Shown: positions 14,972 to 24,808, counted from the stretch's first letter. The stretch: 64,000 bases of DNA from CALLMM01 sp964429855 (GCA_964429855.1 CAYSDM010000012.1:1-64000); one strand, 5' to 3'. The notes: generated by a model from the letters alone, not told the origin. Numbers and translations: made by a program.

Positions 14972-17332
14972 ATGGATGCCCATACCCTTAAAGTCATAGA
15001 GTGGTCGAAGGTGCTGGAACGGCTGGCGGGACACGCCTCCAACAGCATGGGGCGCGAAGCGGCGCTGGCTCTGGAGCCGTCCGCCTATCCGGAGATCGTG
15101 GCGCGCCGCCTTCAGGAGACCCGCGAGGCGCGCTGGATTCTGGAACGGGAGTCGGGGCTGCCCCTCGGCGGCATTCGCGACATCCGCGAGGCGGTGGAAC
15201 GCGCCGCCATCGAGTACCGCCTGACCCCGCATGAACTGCTCGATGTCGGGCAGACCGTCGCCGCCGCGCGCCGCCTGAAGACCTATCTGGTCAAACTGCG
15301 CGAGAAGTATCCCCTGCTGGCGGAGATCGCCGGCAACCTGCCGGTCTTTCCTCTACTGGAGACGCGCATTGAGGAGAGCATTGCGGAGAACGCCGAGGTG
15401 CGCGACAGCGCCACCCCGGAACTGGGGCGCATTCGCAGCCAGTTGAAGGTCTCCCACGCCCGCCTGATGGATAAGCTCAACAGCATTCTGGGCAGCGAAC
15501 GCTACCGCACCTTTATCCAGGAGCCGATCATCACCCTGCGCGAGGGACGCTACTGCATCCCGGTGAAGGCGGAGAATCGCGGGCAGTTGGGAGGGATCGT
15601 CCACGACGCCAGCGCCAGCGGCGCGACCGTCTTTGTCGAGCCGGGTTCCTGCATCGAACTGGGCAATCAGTTAAAGGAACTGGCGATACAGGAAGAGCAG
15701 GAGGTCGTTCGCATCCTGACGCGGCTGACCGGCATGGTCGGCGCGGCGGCGGAGGATATGCGGCGCATGATTGCGCTGCTGGCGACGCTGGATGTGGCGA
15801 ATGCTAAGGCGCTTATGGCGCTGGAGATGGAGGCGGCGGAGCCGAAGCTGAACCGAAACGGCGTGATCCGTCTTTTCGACGCCCGCCATCCGCTGCTGCC
15901 CGGAACGGTCGTGCCGATTGATGTGGAGGTGGGGGACCGCTTCACCGTCCTGCTGATTACAGGTCCGAATACAGGCGGCAAGACCGTCACCCTCAAAACC
16001 GTCGGGCTGCTGACGCTGATGACGCAGGCGGGACTGCAGATTCCTGCCTCCCCGGACAGCGAAATCGCTCTGTTCGAGCAGGTCTTCGCGGACATCGGCG
16101 ACGAACAGGATATACAGCAGTCGCTCTCCACCTTCTCCGCACACCTGAAGAATATCGTTAAGATCATCTCGACACTGAGCGCTAACGCGCTGGTGATGCT
16201 GGACGAAGTGGGGGCGGGAACCGACCCGGCGGAGGGCGCGGCGCTGGCGAAGTCGCTCCTGATCGCGCTTCAGAAACGCGGCGCGCGAGTCATCGCCACC
16301 ACCCATTACGGCGAACTGAAGGAGTTCGCCTATGCGCATCCGGGCATTGAAAATGCGGCGGTCGAGTTTGACCGAGAGACCCTGCGTCCGACCTATCGAA
16401 TCCTGCTGGGCGTGCCGGGGAATTCGCAGGCGTTCTATATTGCGGAGAGGCTGGGGCTGCCGGAGGAGATCGTCGCCGGCGCGCGCGAGAACCTTTCTCA
16501 CCGCGATCAGCAGACCGCCGACCTTCTGATGCAGATCGAGGAGAGCCGCCGACAGACCTTCGCTATGGAGCGCGATGCGGCGCAGGCGAAGCGCGATGCG
16601 GAGGCGGCGCGGGAGGAGTATCAGCGTCGGGTGCAGCAGGTCGCCGATGTGCAGCGCACGATTCGCCGCGAGGCGGAGGAGGAGGCGCGCGCCGTTCTCC
16701 GGCGCGTCTCGGAGAAGGCGGAAAATATCCTGGAGGAGCTTCGCAAAGCCAACAAAGGCAAGCGTCGAACCACCACCTCCCGTCAGCAGTTGAGCGCGCT
16801 GCGGCGCGAGGTATCCGAGGAACTGGCAACTCCAGAGCCGGAAGAGGAGGAGCCGACACCGACAGACTACCGCTTCAAACGCGGCGACCGGGTGCGCGTT
16901 ACCACCTTCAATACCGAGGGCGAACTGCTGGACGAGCCGAGTGAGGGGCTGGTGAATGTGCAGATCGGCTCCATGCGCGCCCTGCTGCCGCTGGAGGTAC
17001 TGCGCCCGCTGCCAAAAAAGACGGCGGAGAAGGCGAAGCGCGAAGTTTCAGGCGCGGCGGAGCTATCCATGCGCAAAGCGATTCACATCTCCCCGGAGAT
17101 CACCATTCGCGCCATGCGCGTGGAGGAGGCGGCTCCCCTGCTGGATCGTTATCTGGATGATGCCTATGCCGCCGGGATCGGGCAGGCGCGAATCATTCAC
17201 GGGAAGGGAACCGGCGCGCTGCGAAAGTTCGTCCATGAATATCTGAAGTCGCACCCGGTCGTCGCCTCTTATCGCCTGGGAGATGAATCCGAGGGCGGAG
17301 ACGGCGCGACGGTAGTAACGATGAAGGAGTAG
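14972..17332 (+). CDS. mutS2: MutS2-family ATPase/ribosome-rescue or recombination protein
   Basis: A 786-residue MutS2. The N-terminal core/clamp region covers 1-300. The ATPase has Walker A TGPNTGGKT at 330-338, Walker B LVMLDEVGAGTDPAEGAALA and the ATTHYGELK switch. A long coiled coil (about 520-600) and a KOW-like segment (FKRGDRVRV) precede the C-terminal Smr domain with HGKGTGALR at 743. The first Smr motif, normally DLRG/DLHG, reads TIRAM here (711-715), so nuclease function may be altered. MutS2 proteins limit recombination and split collided ribosomes in Firmicutes (established knowledge). The ATG at 14972 gives the canonical MDAHTLKVIEW start; an in-frame ATG at 14957 lies inside the -10 element. 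cdd starts 4 bases after the stop. Confidence 0.93.
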   Translation: MDAHTLKVIEWSKVLERLAGHASNSMGREAALALEPSAYPEIVARRLQETREARWILERESGLPLGGIRDIREAVERAAIEYRLTPHELLDVGQTVAAARRLKTYLVKLREKYPLLAEIAGNLPVFPLLETRIEESIAENAEVRDSATPELGRIRSQLKVSHARLMDKLNSILGSERYRTFIQEPIITLREGRYCIPVKAENRGQLGGIVHDASASGATVFVEPGSCIELGNQLKELAIQEEQEVVRILTRLTGMVGAAAEDMRRMIALLATLDVANAKALMALEMEAAEPKLNRNGVIRLFDARHPLLPGTVVPIDVEVGDRFTVLLITGPNTGGKTVTLKTVGLLTLMTQAGLQIPASPDSEIALFEQVFADIGDEQDIQQSLSTFSAHLKNIVKIISTLSANALVMLDEVGAGTDPAEGAALAKSLLIALQKRGARVIATTHYGELKEFAYAHPGIENAAVEFDRETLRPTYRILLGVPGNSQAFYIAERLGLPEEIVAGARENLSHRDQQTADLLMQIEESRRQTFAMERDAAQAKRDAEAAREEYQRRVQQVADVQRTIRREAEEEARAVLRRVSEKAENILEELRKANKGKRRTTTSRQQLSALRREVSEELATPEPEEEEPTPTDYRFKRGDRVRVTTFNTEGELLDEPSEGLVNVQIGSMRALLPLEVLRPLPKKTAEKAKREVSGAAELSMRKAIHISPEITIRAMRVEEAAPLLDRYLDDAYAAGIGQARIIHGKGTGALRKFVHEYLKSHPVVASYRLGDESEGGDGATVVTMKE

Positions 17333-17336
17333 CTCC

Positions 17337-17768
17337 TTGCTCAGTACGGAAGCCGTTCAGGCGCTTATTCTCCTCGCAGCGCAGGCGAGAGAGAATGCGT
17401 ATGCGCCCTACAGCCGGTATCGCGTGGGAGCAGCGGTGGTCGCGGAGGATGAGCGAGTCTTCGCGGGCTGCAACGTGGAGAACGCCTCCTACGGGTTGAG
17501 CCTCTGTGCGGAGCGCGCCGCCATGTCCAGCGCGGTCGCCTGCGGCGTAAAGCGGCTGGCGGCGGTGGTGGTGGTGACGGAGGCGGAACCTCCCGGCACT
17601 CCCTGCGGAGCCTGTCGGCAGTGGCTGGCGGAGTTGGGCGGCGATAGTCTGGAGATTATCGCCGCCAATCTGCGCGGTCAGACCCGCCGTTTTACCCTCA
17701 AACAGCTTCTGCCCGAGGCGTTCCGGCTCGATACGAACGGACCTCGCGCCCGTAACGACTCCCGATGA
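17337..17768 (+). CDS. cdd: Cytidine deaminase
   Basis: A 143-residue zinc deaminase. The zinc site is formed by CAERAAM (Cys and catalytic Glu) and PCGACRQ (two Cys), as in the homotetrameric class; CNVENASYG is the substrate-binding signature. It converts cytidine and deoxycytidine to uridine forms for pyrimidine salvage. The start is TTG at 17337, with GAAGGAG overlapping the end of mutS2, implying translational coupling. The last 15 residues are a little longer than the family norm. Confidence 0.93.
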   Translation: MLSTEAVQALILLAAQARENAYAPYSRYRVGAAVVAEDERVFAGCNVENASYGLSLCAERAAMSSAVACGVKRLAAVVVVTEAEPPGTPCGACRQWLAELGGDSLEIIAANLRGQTRRFTLKQLLPEAFRLDTNGPRARNDSR

Positions 17769-17778
17769 CAGGATAACC

Positions 17779-18993
17779 ATGAAACCAACCGCAGTTCAGT
17801 TCGGCGCAGGAAATATCGGGCGCGGCTTTATCGCGCAGCTTTTTCATGAAAGCGGCTACGAGGTCGTCTTTGTGGATGTTGTCCCGGAGATCGTCGCCGC
17901 GCTCAATGAAAACCGGCAGTACCGCCTGCGGATTGTCGGCAGGGGAGCGCAGGATATTCAGATCACTCATGTGCGCGCGGTGCATGGTCGAGACCAGAAG
18001 TCGGTTGCGCAGGAGGTCGCCGCCTGCGAGATCGCCTGTACGGCGGTCGGCGTGGGCGCGCTCAAGTTTGTGGCTCCCAATCTGGCAGCCGGGCTTCTGC
18101 TCCGGCATGAGCAGGGAGGCGGCGCGCTGAACGTGCTGGTCTGCGAGAACCTGCACGACGCCAGCGGTCTGCTGAAGAGTCTGGTGGCGGAGCATCTGCC
18201 GGAGGCGGAGCGGGAGGCGATTCTGGCAAAGGTCGGCTTTGTGCAGGCGGTCGTCAGCCGCATGGTTCCCCTGCAGACGGAGGAGGATCGCCGCGAAGAC
18301 CCGGCGGGCATCCGGGTGGAAGGCTACAAAAAGCTGCCGATTGACGGACAGGCGATTGTGGGAACGCTGCCCTCCATTATCGGCGTGAAGGTGGTTGCCG
18401 ATTTTGAGTCGGAGGTGGAGCGCAAGCTCTACACGCATAACTGTATGCACGCCGTCATGGGCTATCTGGGATTTCTGTCCGGTTTCACGCACGGCTATGA
18501 GGCGCTGGAACACCCGGAGACTCGCGCTATGGTGGATGCGGTGATGGAGGATACCGGGCTGGCGCTGGTGCGAAAGCACGGTTTCGACCCGCAGGAACAT
18601 GCGGCGATCACGCTGGATATCCTCGAACGCTCCCGCAGCCGCGATCTCGGCGATACCTGTTTCCGGCTGGCGCGAGACCCGATACGCAAACTGGCTCCCG
18701 ATGACCGGCTGACCGGCGCGGCGCGTCTGTGCGAGTCGCAGAACGTCCCGACCGACCGTCTGGCGCTGGTGATCGCCTGCGCGCTGCGGTTCGAGTCGCC
18801 GGAAGACCCGACCTCGCTGGAGATGCAGCGGCGGATTCAGAGCGAGGGCGTGGAGCGCGTTCTGCAGGACCTCTGCGCCATTTCGCCGGAGGAACCGCTT
18901 GGAGAGGCGGTTCTGGCGGAATATGCGCGGCTGGTTCGCGCCTCCGAACCGTTCGAGACAATTCTGAAGCGAGCGATCCGGCATGAGTCATGA
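17779..18993 (+). CDS. mtlD: Mannitol-1-phosphate 5-dehydrogenase
   Basis: A 404-residue polyol-specific long-chain dehydrogenase. The dinucleotide-binding motif is FGAGNIGRGFIAQLF at the N-terminus (residues 8-22), and VVSRMVP and KKLPIDGQA are typical of MtlD. The MtlD lysine/asparagine/histidine region is represented by KLYTHNCMHA. It interconverts mannitol-1-phosphate and fructose-6-phosphate with NAD. No mannitol PTS genes are nearby, so here it may make mannitol as a compatible solute or use a polyol taken up otherwise; that is inference. It begins 10 bases after cdd and overlaps the next gene by 11 bases. Confidence 0.9.
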   Translation: MKPTAVQFGAGNIGRGFIAQLFHESGYEVVFVDVVPEIVAALNENRQYRLRIVGRGAQDIQITHVRAVHGRDQKSVAQEVAACEIACTAVGVGALKFVAPNLAAGLLLRHEQGGGALNVLVCENLHDASGLLKSLVAEHLPEAEREAILAKVGFVQAVVSRMVPLQTEEDRREDPAGIRVEGYKKLPIDGQAIVGTLPSIIGVKVVADFESEVERKLYTHNCMHAVMGYLGFLSGFTHGYEALEHPETRAMVDAVMEDTGLALVRKHGFDPQEHAAITLDILERSRSRDLGDTCFRLARDPIRKLAPDDRLTGAARLCESQNVPTDRLALVIACALRFESPEDPTSLEMQRRIQSEGVERVLQDLCAISPEEPLGEAVLAEYARLVRASEPFETILKRAIRHES

Positions 18994-20164
18994 GGTTCGG
19001 GCAATCCGCGACAGCGAATACGAAGAGTGCCTGCAGCTCTGGATGAGGGCGTTTCAGGAGGAGGACGCCCGCGCCTACTTCGAGCGTTACTTCTTCGGCG
19101 ACGCCGATTTCCAGAACGAATACTGCCGGGTCTGCGTGGTGGATGGGCGTCTGGTCAGCGCAGTACAGATCGTCCGCAGAACGCTCTCCTTCGGCGACTT
19201 TACCCTGACCCTGGGCGGCATCGCGAATGTGGCGACCCTGCCGGAGTATCGGGGAAAGGGCTACAATACGCAGTGTATGCTGCAGGCGCATGCCGTCATG
19301 GAATCGGACGCCTTTGACCTCGCGCTGCTGGGAACCGGTATCCAGGATTACTATGCGCGGCTGGGCTGGGAGCTGATTCCCTCCCTTTCGCGGTCCGGAT
19401 ATCTGCGCGAAGGCATTATCCCCGACCGGCGCGGCTTCACGGTTCGTCGAGCGCAGGCAGGCGATGAGGAGGCGATTCAGGCGATCTACCGCGCCTTCAA
19501 TGATCGGCGTCCCTGTACCGTCCGGCGCAGTCCTGCCTACTGGCGAGACTGGGTCGGGATGCGCGACGGAACGTTCCCTGCGGGAGAGGCGCGTATTGCA
19601 GAGCGCGACGGCATTCCGGTCGGATACCTTCTGTTTGATCTGAATGCCGAAAGAGCCATTGTCCGGGAGATCGGCGCGGCGGAGGGAGAAGAGGAGGCGC
19701 TGACGACGCTGCTGGAGGAGGCGGCAGCCTTTACACAGCAGCGCGGTCAGGCGCGTATGGAGTGGGATATTCCCCGCGACCCCGTCATCCTCGCGGCGGC
19801 GGAATCGCTTTTCGCCCGGCAGCAGGTGGAGACCGACACCGGGACGATGGTGCGCTTCCTGCACCGCGACAACCTGCTTCGCGGACTGTCTCCCGTACTC
19901 ACCGAACGCTGGATGGAGGCTGGCTCCCCGCCAGGCTGCCTGACATTCGTCAATCCCTACGGCGCGACTCGCGTCGAATCGGATCGCTTTCTGAATATCC
20001 TTCCGACAGAGGATGCCGGGGACGCTCTGAATCAGTCTGAGATGTTTCTGCTGCTGACCGGAGTCGGGCTGCCGGAAGGGAGACTGAACCCGGAGAGGCA
20101 AGCCTTCGCCCACGCGCTCTTTCCTCCGTTCGATGCCTGGTACTGGAACTACGACTGGTTTTGA
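18983..20164 (+). CDS. GNAT-family N-acetyltransferase (Eis-like)
   Basis: A 393-residue protein with two GNAT folds and a C-terminal sterol-carrier-like region, the architecture of the Eis family. The acetyl-CoA motif A is VATLPEYRGKGYNTQCM at about residues 76-92, with the Q/RxxGxG element given by YRGKGY. A second, less conserved GNAT domain starts near FTVRRAQAGDEEAIQAIY (about 152). Eis proteins acetylate amines such as aminoglycosides or lysines; the substrate here is unknown. It overlaps mtlD by 11 bases, so it is co-translated with it. The stop lies 37 bases before the preferred start of the next gene. Confidence 0.85.
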   Translation: MSHEVRAIRDSEYEECLQLWMRAFQEEDARAYFERYFFGDADFQNEYCRVCVVDGRLVSAVQIVRRTLSFGDFTLTLGGIANVATLPEYRGKGYNTQCMLQAHAVMESDAFDLALLGTGIQDYYARLGWELIPSLSRSGYLREGIIPDRRGFTVRRAQAGDEEAIQAIYRAFNDRRPCTVRRSPAYWRDWVGMRDGTFPAGEARIAERDGIPVGYLLFDLNAERAIVREIGAAEGEEEALTTLLEEAAAFTQQRGQARMEWDIPRDPVILAAAESLFARQQVETDTGTMVRFLHRDNLLRGLSPVLTERWMEAGSPPGCLTFVNPYGATRVESDRFLNILPTEDAGDALNQSEMFLLLTGVGLPEGRLNPERQAFAHALFPPFDAWYWNYDWF

Positions 20165-20201
20165 TATGATGACCACGCGCCGGCAGGATTACTACCGAAC
20201 A

Positions 20202-22136
20202 ATGATCTATAAAACGCTGCCTTCCTTCCTGTTCCTCTGCGCCCTGCTGCTGCCTTCTGTTCTCCCTGCCTTCGCCGATAACGTCGTCTTTCCCCCTGAT
20301 GCCGGGATCGTCAATGTGAAGCTGCCTCCCTATAATGCGAAAGGAGACGGCATTCACGACGACACCGCCGCCATTCAGCGCGCTCTGGATGATCATCCGG
20401 CGATGAACGCCATCATCTACCTGCCGAATGGAACCTACCTGATCACCAGCACGCTGAAGTGGGGCGGCGGCGCGCAGGGGCATACCCGCCAGCGCAATAC
20501 CATTCTGCAGGGGCAGAATCGCCTGCGTACCACGATTCGCCTGAAGAACGCCTGTCCCGGCTATACCGACTCGCAGAAGCCGAAGGCGATGATCTGGACG
20601 GGGGAGTTCCCGGCGCAGCGATTCCGCAATGCCATCCGCAACCTGACGGTGCACTCCGGAAACGGCAATCCGGGAGCGATTGGCGTACAGTTTCACGCCA
20701 GCAACGTCGGCTGCGTGCGCGAGGTCACCATTCAGTCGGGCGACGGGCAGGGCGTGATCGGCCTCGATATGTCCTATACCGACGACATCGGTCCCTGCTT
20801 CATCAAGAACCTGGCGGTGATCGGGTTCGATGTCGGGATTGCGCTGGATCATGGCGTCAACTCCATGCATTTCGAGCATATTCGCCTGCGTGGACAGAGA
20901 AAGTACGGGCTGGTCAATGGAGAGCGGGTCTGCGGGCAGAGCGTCGGGATTCGCGGGCTGGTGAGCGAAAACAGCGTCCCTGCCGTCTACAACCCGCATC
21001 CGTTCGGGCTGATCGCCCTGATCGATTCGCGGCTGATGGGAACCGAACAGGCTTCCGCCCGCCCTGCCATCTGCAGCCCGCGCGGACATCTGTTTTTACG
21101 CAATGTCGCCACGCCCGGCTACGGGCGCGCCGTCGAGTATGGCGACCGGGAGCCTCTGCGTATCCTTCCCGGTCCGACGGTGCGCGAGTTTACGACTGCC
21201 ACGATTCCAGGTTCGGCTCCCGCCTCGCTGAATCTGCCGGTGGTGGAGACGCCCGTCGTTCCCTGGGACGATCTGAAGGACTGGGCAAATATCGTGGACT
21301 TCGGGGGAAAACCCGATGACGATCTGGACGACAGCGACGCGCTGCAGCGCGCCATCGACTCCGGCAAGACGACGGTCTGTATGCCGCGCGGCGTCCTCAC
21401 CATCAAAAAGCCTATCATGATCCGGGGCAATGTGCGTCGTCTGATCGGCTGCGAATCCTATCTGAAGTTTCCGGAGCCGATCTCCGGCAAATCCATCTTC
21501 ACGGTGACGAACGGAAAATACCCGGTTGTCGTGGTGGAACGGCTCTGGGCGCCCTTCTGGGAGAACCGCTCCGGTATCAACTTTATAGACAATGTGTCCC
21601 GCCGGACTCTGGTGTTGAAGGAGGTCGGCGATGTGGACAATCTGGCGAATCTGGCGGAGGGCAACGTCATTACCGGACCGGGCGATCTCTTCATCGAGGA
21701 TGTGACGGGGCGATTCCAGTTTCGCGGGCAGAGAGTCTGGGCGCGCTATATCAACCCGGAGACCAACTCCGAGCGCAATCCCCGCCTCGAAGACCGCTGG
21801 CATCTGAAGAATGCGGGCGGCACGCTCTGGATACTGGGAATCAAGACCGAGGGACCGGGACCGATTGTGATCTCGACGAAAGGCGCAAAGACCGAGGTGA
21901 TCGGCGGCTTGATGTACTCCTCTGGAGGGACTGCCGGAATGCAGGATCAGCCCGCGTTTGTGGTTGAGGACTCGCTGCTCTCCTTTACCCTCAGCGAAAC
22001 CAATTTCGTTCTAAACAATCCCTACGAGATACTGGTACGGCAGATTCGCGGCGGGCGGGTCGCCTTTGAACTCAAGCGCGGGCAGACGCCCTCCAGTCCG
22101 GGGGGCAGTCTCATTCCCCTGTTCGCCACTCGTTAA
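20202..22136 (+). CDS. Secreted pectate-lyase-fold (right-handed beta-helix) protein
   Basis: About 644 residues. I chose the ATG at 20202 because it gives a signal peptide (MIYKTLPSFLFLCALLLPSV, then LPAFA) with AGGA upstream; ATGs at 20166 and 20169 would add 11-12 polar residues. The mature protein starts with VKLPPYNAKGDGIHDDTAAIQRAL, the Pfam pectate_lyase_3 opening, and the same pattern recurs near residue 364 (WANIVDFGGKPDDDLDDSDALQRAI). Two beta-helix modules are therefore present in tandem. No catalytic residues can be assigned. It may bind or cleave a plant or algal polysaccharide. It closes the mutS2-cdd-mtlD-GNAT run but may have separate expression. Confidence 0.78.
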   Translation: MIYKTLPSFLFLCALLLPSVLPAFADNVVFPPDAGIVNVKLPPYNAKGDGIHDDTAAIQRALDDHPAMNAIIYLPNGTYLITSTLKWGGGAQGHTRQRNTILQGQNRLRTTIRLKNACPGYTDSQKPKAMIWTGEFPAQRFRNAIRNLTVHSGNGNPGAIGVQFHASNVGCVREVTIQSGDGQGVIGLDMSYTDDIGPCFIKNLAVIGFDVGIALDHGVNSMHFEHIRLRGQRKYGLVNGERVCGQSVGIRGLVSENSVPAVYNPHPFGLIALIDSRLMGTEQASARPAICSPRGHLFLRNVATPGYGRAVEYGDREPLRILPGPTVREFTTATIPGSAPASLNLPVVETPVVPWDDLKDWANIVDFGGKPDDDLDDSDALQRAIDSGKTTVCMPRGVLTIKKPIMIRGNVRRLIGCESYLKFPEPISGKSIFTVTNGKYPVVVVERLWAPFWENRSGINFIDNVSRRTLVLKEVGDVDNLANLAEGNVITGPGDLFIEDVTGRFQFRGQRVWARYINPETNSERNPRLEDRWHLKNAGGTLWILGIKTEGPGPIVISTKGAKTEVIGGLMYSSGGTAGMQDQPAFVVEDSLLSFTLSETNFVLNNPYEILVRQIRGGRVAFELKRGQTPSSPGGSLIPLFATR

Positions 22137-22243
22137 ACGCGAACTTCAGTCTATCCTGATATCGCCCCCGTACATTTACGAAGGAACTTGCACTACAATG
22201 GCGAACTATAACCGCCGATGATTGTGTACGGAGGTTAAATAGT

Positions 22244-24757
22244 ATGCACGATTCTGTTCTCAACCGCCCTCTGCCGAAAGGACTGGAGGGGCTGGCGGAG
22301 TTAGCGATAGATCTACGCTGGTCAGGCAGTCAGCAGACAGACCGCCTCTGGGAGATGCTCGATCCGGAAGCCTGGGAACGCACAACCAATCCTTATATGA
22401 TCCTTCAGAATGTATCTCAGGATAGGCTGGAGGAGGCGGCGAACAACAAAGAGTTGAAGGCGGAGTTAGCCTACTGGCTGAAGAAGCGCAAACAGAAGCT
22501 GACGGAGAAAAGCTGGTTCGAACGGAATTACGGCTCTTCCGGCTTGAAGAAGATCGCCTACTTCAGCATGGAGTTCGGTCTCTCGGAGGCGCTGCCAATC
22601 TACTCCGGCGGTCTGGGGATTCTGGCGGGCGATCATCTGAAGACCGCCAGCGACCTGGGCATTCCGATGGTCGGAATCGGTCTGCTCTATCAGCAGGGCT
22701 ATTTCCGGCAGACGCTCTCGATGGAGGGCTGGCAGATCGAAGCCTTTCCGTATAACGACCCGACTTGCCTGCCGGTGGCTCCCGTCCAGAACCAGAATGG
22801 AGGGTGGCTGCGCGTCAAGCTGCAGCTTCCGGGACGCACCCTGCTGCTGCGTGTGTGGGAGGCGAGAGTGGGCAGAGTGCCGCTCTACCTGCTGGACAGC
22901 AACGACCCGCTCAACAGCCCCTGGGATCGCGGTATCACCGCCAATCTCTACTCCATCGGTCAGGAGAGGCGTCTGCTGCAGGAGATCGCGCTGGGCAGCG
23001 GCGGGTGGCGCGTGGTCGAAGCGCTCGGTCTGGACGTGGATGTCTGCCATATGAACGAAGGTCATGCCGCGTTTGTGGTGCTGGCGCGCGCCCTCAGCTT
23101 TATGCGCAAGCACAACGTCACCTTTGCCGAAGCGTTGCAGGCGACCCGTGCCGGCAATGTCTTCACCACGCATACGCCGGTCGCCGCCGGTTTCGACCGA
23201 TTCCCCACGGACCTGATCCGCCGGTTCGCTGATCCGGTTGCGGAGGCGGTCGGAATCTCCACCGAGGAACTGCTCGCGCTGGGACGGCGGAATGCGCATG
23301 ACTACAACGAGCCGGTTAACATGGCGTATCTGGCAATGCATGGAAGCGGCTACGTCAACGCGGTCAGCAAGCTGCACGGTCAGGTCAGTAAGAGGATCTT
23401 CTGTCCGCTCTTTCCCGGCTGGCCCGTCGCGGAGGTTCCGGTGGATGCGGTCACCAACGGCATTCATATTCCGACATGGGACTCGCAGGCTGCCAGCAGT
23501 CTCTGGTCGCAGGCGTGCGGAGAAGACTACTGGCTGGAGGCGTCCGAACACCACTGTCGGCAGCTGGAGGAGATTCCGGACGATAAGCTGTGGGACTATC
23601 GCGCGACCGCGCGCCAGTCGCTGGTGAACTATGTGCGCCGTCGGCTGGTGCGGCAGGTTCAGCAGCAGGGCGCGTCCGTCGAACTGATCCAGCGCGCCCG
23701 CCATGTTCTCGACCTGAATGCGCTGACCCTGGGTTTTGCCCGTCGATTCGCCGAGTATAAGCGCCCGACCCTGCTGCTGCGCGATCTGGAGCGGCTGGCG
23801 CGGCTGCTCTCCAATCAGGATCGCCCGGTGCAGTTGATTGTAGCGGGGAAAGCGCATCCCGCCGACGAAGAGAGCAAAAAGATGGTGCAGGCGGTGGCGC
23901 AGTTCGCCCGGCGCGACGATATGTTCGACCGGGTGGTCTTCCTCGCCGACTATGATATGACGCTCGCGCAGCATCTGGTGGCAGGGGTAGATGTCTGGCT
24001 CAACAATCCGCGCCGTCCCTGGGAAGCCAGCGGAACCAGCGGCATGAAGGTGCTGGTTAACGGCGGTCTGAACTTCTCGGAACTGGACGGCTGGTGGGAT
24101 GAAGCCTACAGCCCGGAGGTCGGCTGGTCTTTGGGCGACGGACAGGAGCACGATCCTTCCTGGGATGTCTGCGAAGCAGAGATGCTCTATCGCACGCTGG
24201 AGGAACAGATCGTGCCGGAGTTCTATGACCGGGATGAGCAGGGGATTCCGCGCTCCTGGCTGCACCGCATTCGCGCCAGCATGATGCAGTTAACCCCGCA
24301 GTTCAGCAGCAACCGGATGATGCGGGAGTATGTGCAACGCGCCTATCTTCCCGCCTCCGAAGCCTATCAGAAACGCGAGGCGAACAATGGCGAGATTGCC
24401 CGGCAGCTGGTTCAGTGGAAGCGGAAACTAGTAGAGCGTTGGAAAGGGCTGCGAATCTCCGATCTGCGCGTCACGACAGAAGAGGGGATGTGGCACTTCG
24501 AGGCGCACGTCTATCTGGGCGAACTCAGCCCGGATGATGTGCAGGTGCAGCTTTTCAGCGAGCCGGAGGGCGAGGGACATGCTTTCCCGGCGATCATGGA
24601 GCGCAAAGCCCCGATCTCCGGAGCCGTCAACGGGCATCTCTATGCGGCGACAGTGCCGGCAAACCGTCCGCTGGATCACTACACGCCGCGCATCGTTCCT
24701 TTCCATCCGGACATGATCGTGCCGCTGGAGGAGATGCACATCTACTGGCAACACTGA
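22244..24757 (+). CDS. glgP: Glycogen/alpha-glucan phosphorylase (GT35)
   Basis: A 837-residue member of the short alpha-glucan phosphorylase family with an N-terminal DUF3417 domain (LPKGLEGLAELAIDLRWSGS). The catalytic part begins IAYFSMEFGLSEALPIYSGGLGILAGDHLK. GTSGMK at about 597-602 contains the lysine (K602) that binds pyridoxal phosphate, and NGGLNFSELDGWWDEAY follows. It releases glucose-1-phosphate from glycogen or maltodextrins. GGAGG lies 9 bases before the ATG. It appears monocistronic and ends at a clear terminator. The last 100 residues after LVQWKRKLVERWKG are an extra beta-rich tail seen in this subfamily. Confidence 0.93.
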   Translation: MHDSVLNRPLPKGLEGLAELAIDLRWSGSQQTDRLWEMLDPEAWERTTNPYMILQNVSQDRLEEAANNKELKAELAYWLKKRKQKLTEKSWFERNYGSSGLKKIAYFSMEFGLSEALPIYSGGLGILAGDHLKTASDLGIPMVGIGLLYQQGYFRQTLSMEGWQIEAFPYNDPTCLPVAPVQNQNGGWLRVKLQLPGRTLLLRVWEARVGRVPLYLLDSNDPLNSPWDRGITANLYSIGQERRLLQEIALGSGGWRVVEALGLDVDVCHMNEGHAAFVVLARALSFMRKHNVTFAEALQATRAGNVFTTHTPVAAGFDRFPTDLIRRFADPVAEAVGISTEELLALGRRNAHDYNEPVNMAYLAMHGSGYVNAVSKLHGQVSKRIFCPLFPGWPVAEVPVDAVTNGIHIPTWDSQAASSLWSQACGEDYWLEASEHHCRQLEEIPDDKLWDYRATARQSLVNYVRRRLVRQVQQQGASVELIQRARHVLDLNALTLGFARRFAEYKRPTLLLRDLERLARLLSNQDRPVQLIVAGKAHPADEESKKMVQAVAQFARRDDMFDRVVFLADYDMTLAQHLVAGVDVWLNNPRRPWEASGTSGMKVLVNGGLNFSELDGWWDEAYSPEVGWSLGDGQEHDPSWDVCEAEMLYRTLEEQIVPEFYDRDEQGIPRSWLHRIRASMMQLTPQFSSNRMMREYVQRAYLPASEAYQKREANNGEIARQLVQWKRKLVERWKGLRISDLRVTTEEGMWHFEAHVYLGELSPDDVQVQLFSEPEGEGHAFPAIMERKAPISGAVNGHLYAATVPANRPLDHYTPRIVPFHPDMIVPLEEMHIYWQH

Positions 24758-24773
24758 CGCCACAGAAGAACGG

Positions 24774-24808
24774 ACGGCGGGGAAGTAGACTCATCCCCGC
24801 CGTTTCTT
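24774..24808 (+). terminator. Rho-independent terminator of glgP
   Basis: ACGGCGGGGA (24774-24783) pairs perfectly with TCCCCGCCGT (24794-24803) around a 10-base loop, followed by TTCTT. It lies 16 bases after the glgP stop. Confidence 0.8.

Noticed and set aside
22466..24265. 599-codon open frame opposite glgP (and similar ones at 11410-12882, 34306-36702, 37601-40204 and 54138-55943)
   Set aside because: They are antisense shadows created by G+C-rich codon positions of well-identified genes; the products are Arg/Gln/His-rich with no recognisable domains.
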